From: Bacteroidota bacterium
GTDB lineage: Bacteria; Bacteroidota; Bacteroidia; Chitinophagales; Chitinophagaceae
Assembly (NCBI GenBank): GCA_023423015.1
Contig: JAFAGE010000324.1
Coordinates: forward strand, 1-6,233
Direction of reading: 5' to 3'
DNA length: 6,233 nucleotides
A program made the translations under genes and the position numbers. Within the stretch, counting starts at the first letter, position 1; the number at the start of each line of letters is the position of its first letter. The notes under the pieces are model-generated. The model ran no database searches. It worked only from the letters and a program-made list of their open reading frames with translations, and was not told the origin of the DNA. This document shows positions 5,822 to 6,233 of this stretch, piece after piece.

Positions 5822-6233
5822 TTAGTCGTTAACTCGTTTTCCCAATATCAAAAGGTCGCGTTCCACACCGTCGAGTTCCGCTACCCGGGGAAAATGTCCC
5901 CATGTTTCGAAACCTTTTTTATGGAATAGTTTTATACTAGGTACATTATGCGCGAATATATAGCCTAACAGGGTTTTAATCTGCAGTGTAGCCGACGAAT
6001 CTATTGCATGATCAAGGATTCGCGAACCATAACCACGCCCCCTGAACTGTTCATCTATATATATACTTAGTTCTGCTGTTCCGTTGTATGCCGGCCGCCC
6101 ATAAAACCATTGATAGCTCACCCAGCCGATATTTTCTTCGCCATCATACACCATCCAGAGTGGACGCCTGTGCTCGTCGTGTTCTTCGAACCATCGTATG
6201 CGGCTTTCGACAGTAACCGGTTCCGTATCGGCC
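5822..6233 (-). CDS. GNAT-family N-acetyltransferase, 5' end outside the window
   Basis: The reading frame stays open to the window edge. The first complete codon is at 6230-6232, giving 136 visible residues, and the protein surely begins further upstream. The ATG at 6152-6154 is internal. The 26 residues before it (including VESRIRWFEEHDEHRRPLW) are the conserved helix and strand that precede the first GNAT core strand in phosphinothricin-acetyltransferase-like enzymes. Visible motifs are WVSYQWFYGRPAYNGTAELSIY, the acetyl-CoA pyrophosphate loop RGRGYG (visible residues 64-69), IFAHNVPSIKLFHKKGF (the N-x-x-S-x-x-L-F motif B) and a C-terminal WGHFPRVAELDGVERD. It should transfer an acetyl group from acetyl-CoA to an amine. 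The substrate cannot be read from the sequence, and the resemblance to phosphinothricin acetyltransferase does not establish that activity. It is cytoplasmic and the first visible gene of the minus-strand operon. The original family length is probably about 155-170 residues, so roughly 20-30 are missing. Confidence 0.9.
   Translation of the reverse strand, partial: ADTEPVTVESRIRWFEEHDEHRRPLWMVYDGEENIGWVSYQWFYGRPAYNGTAELSIYIDEQFRGRGYGSRILDHAIDSSATLQIKTLLGYIFAHNVPSIKLFHKKGFETWGHFPRVAELDGVERDLLILGKRVND

Overview
The window looks like chromosomal DNA from the phylum Bacteroidota, most likely the Chitinophagaceae/Chitinophagales. This rests on a topoisomerase IV A subunit of the Bacteroidota type, a two-domain UspA protein, DUF2652 and DUF1835/DUF3658 proteins, the absence of Shine-Dalgarno sequences before the genes, and spacers filled with short 7-bp tandem repeats. 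The family-level placement is an inference from remembered family patterns, not from a search.

Layout. Positions 1-211 are a pyrimidine-rich repeat block built from a 7-bp unit (CCGTTCT) and a larger module present twice at a 104-bp offset; it enters the window already in progress. One plus-strand gene follows (246-1322): a DUF2652 protein with an N-terminal nucleotidyl-cyclase-like fold and a probable SRPBCC-like C-terminal half. The remaining four genes are all on the minus strand and read, in transcription order, GNAT acetyltransferase (5' end outside the window), DUF1835/DUF3658 protein, parC (topoisomerase IV subunit A), and a tandem UspA protein. Gaps between them are 5, 62 and 57 nt, so they could form one transcription unit whose promoter lies beyond position 6233. 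No RNA gene, transposase, integrase, CRISPR array or defence gene is visible.

The DUF2652 gene and the uspA gene converge on a 184-bp spacer. Ten perfect ACGTGAR heptamers (1317-1386) extend one gene end and about five inverted copies (1475-1512) extend the other. They contain a perfect 22-bp inverted repeat around a core of about 87 bp that is itself partly self-complementary. Both convergent genes use a TGA lying inside a heptamer as their stop codon. A decayed copy of the same heptamer array lies between the DUF1835 gene and parC, and a 15-nt fragment identical to part of it lies between parC and uspA. The genes themselves look like ordinary core or accessory genes. The repeat system is the least explained part of the window.

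Functionally, only parC has a firmly predictable role (chromosome decatenation). The others are a stress-protein family member, a generic acyltransferase and two uncharacterised proteins. No shared pathway can be claimed from the sequence.
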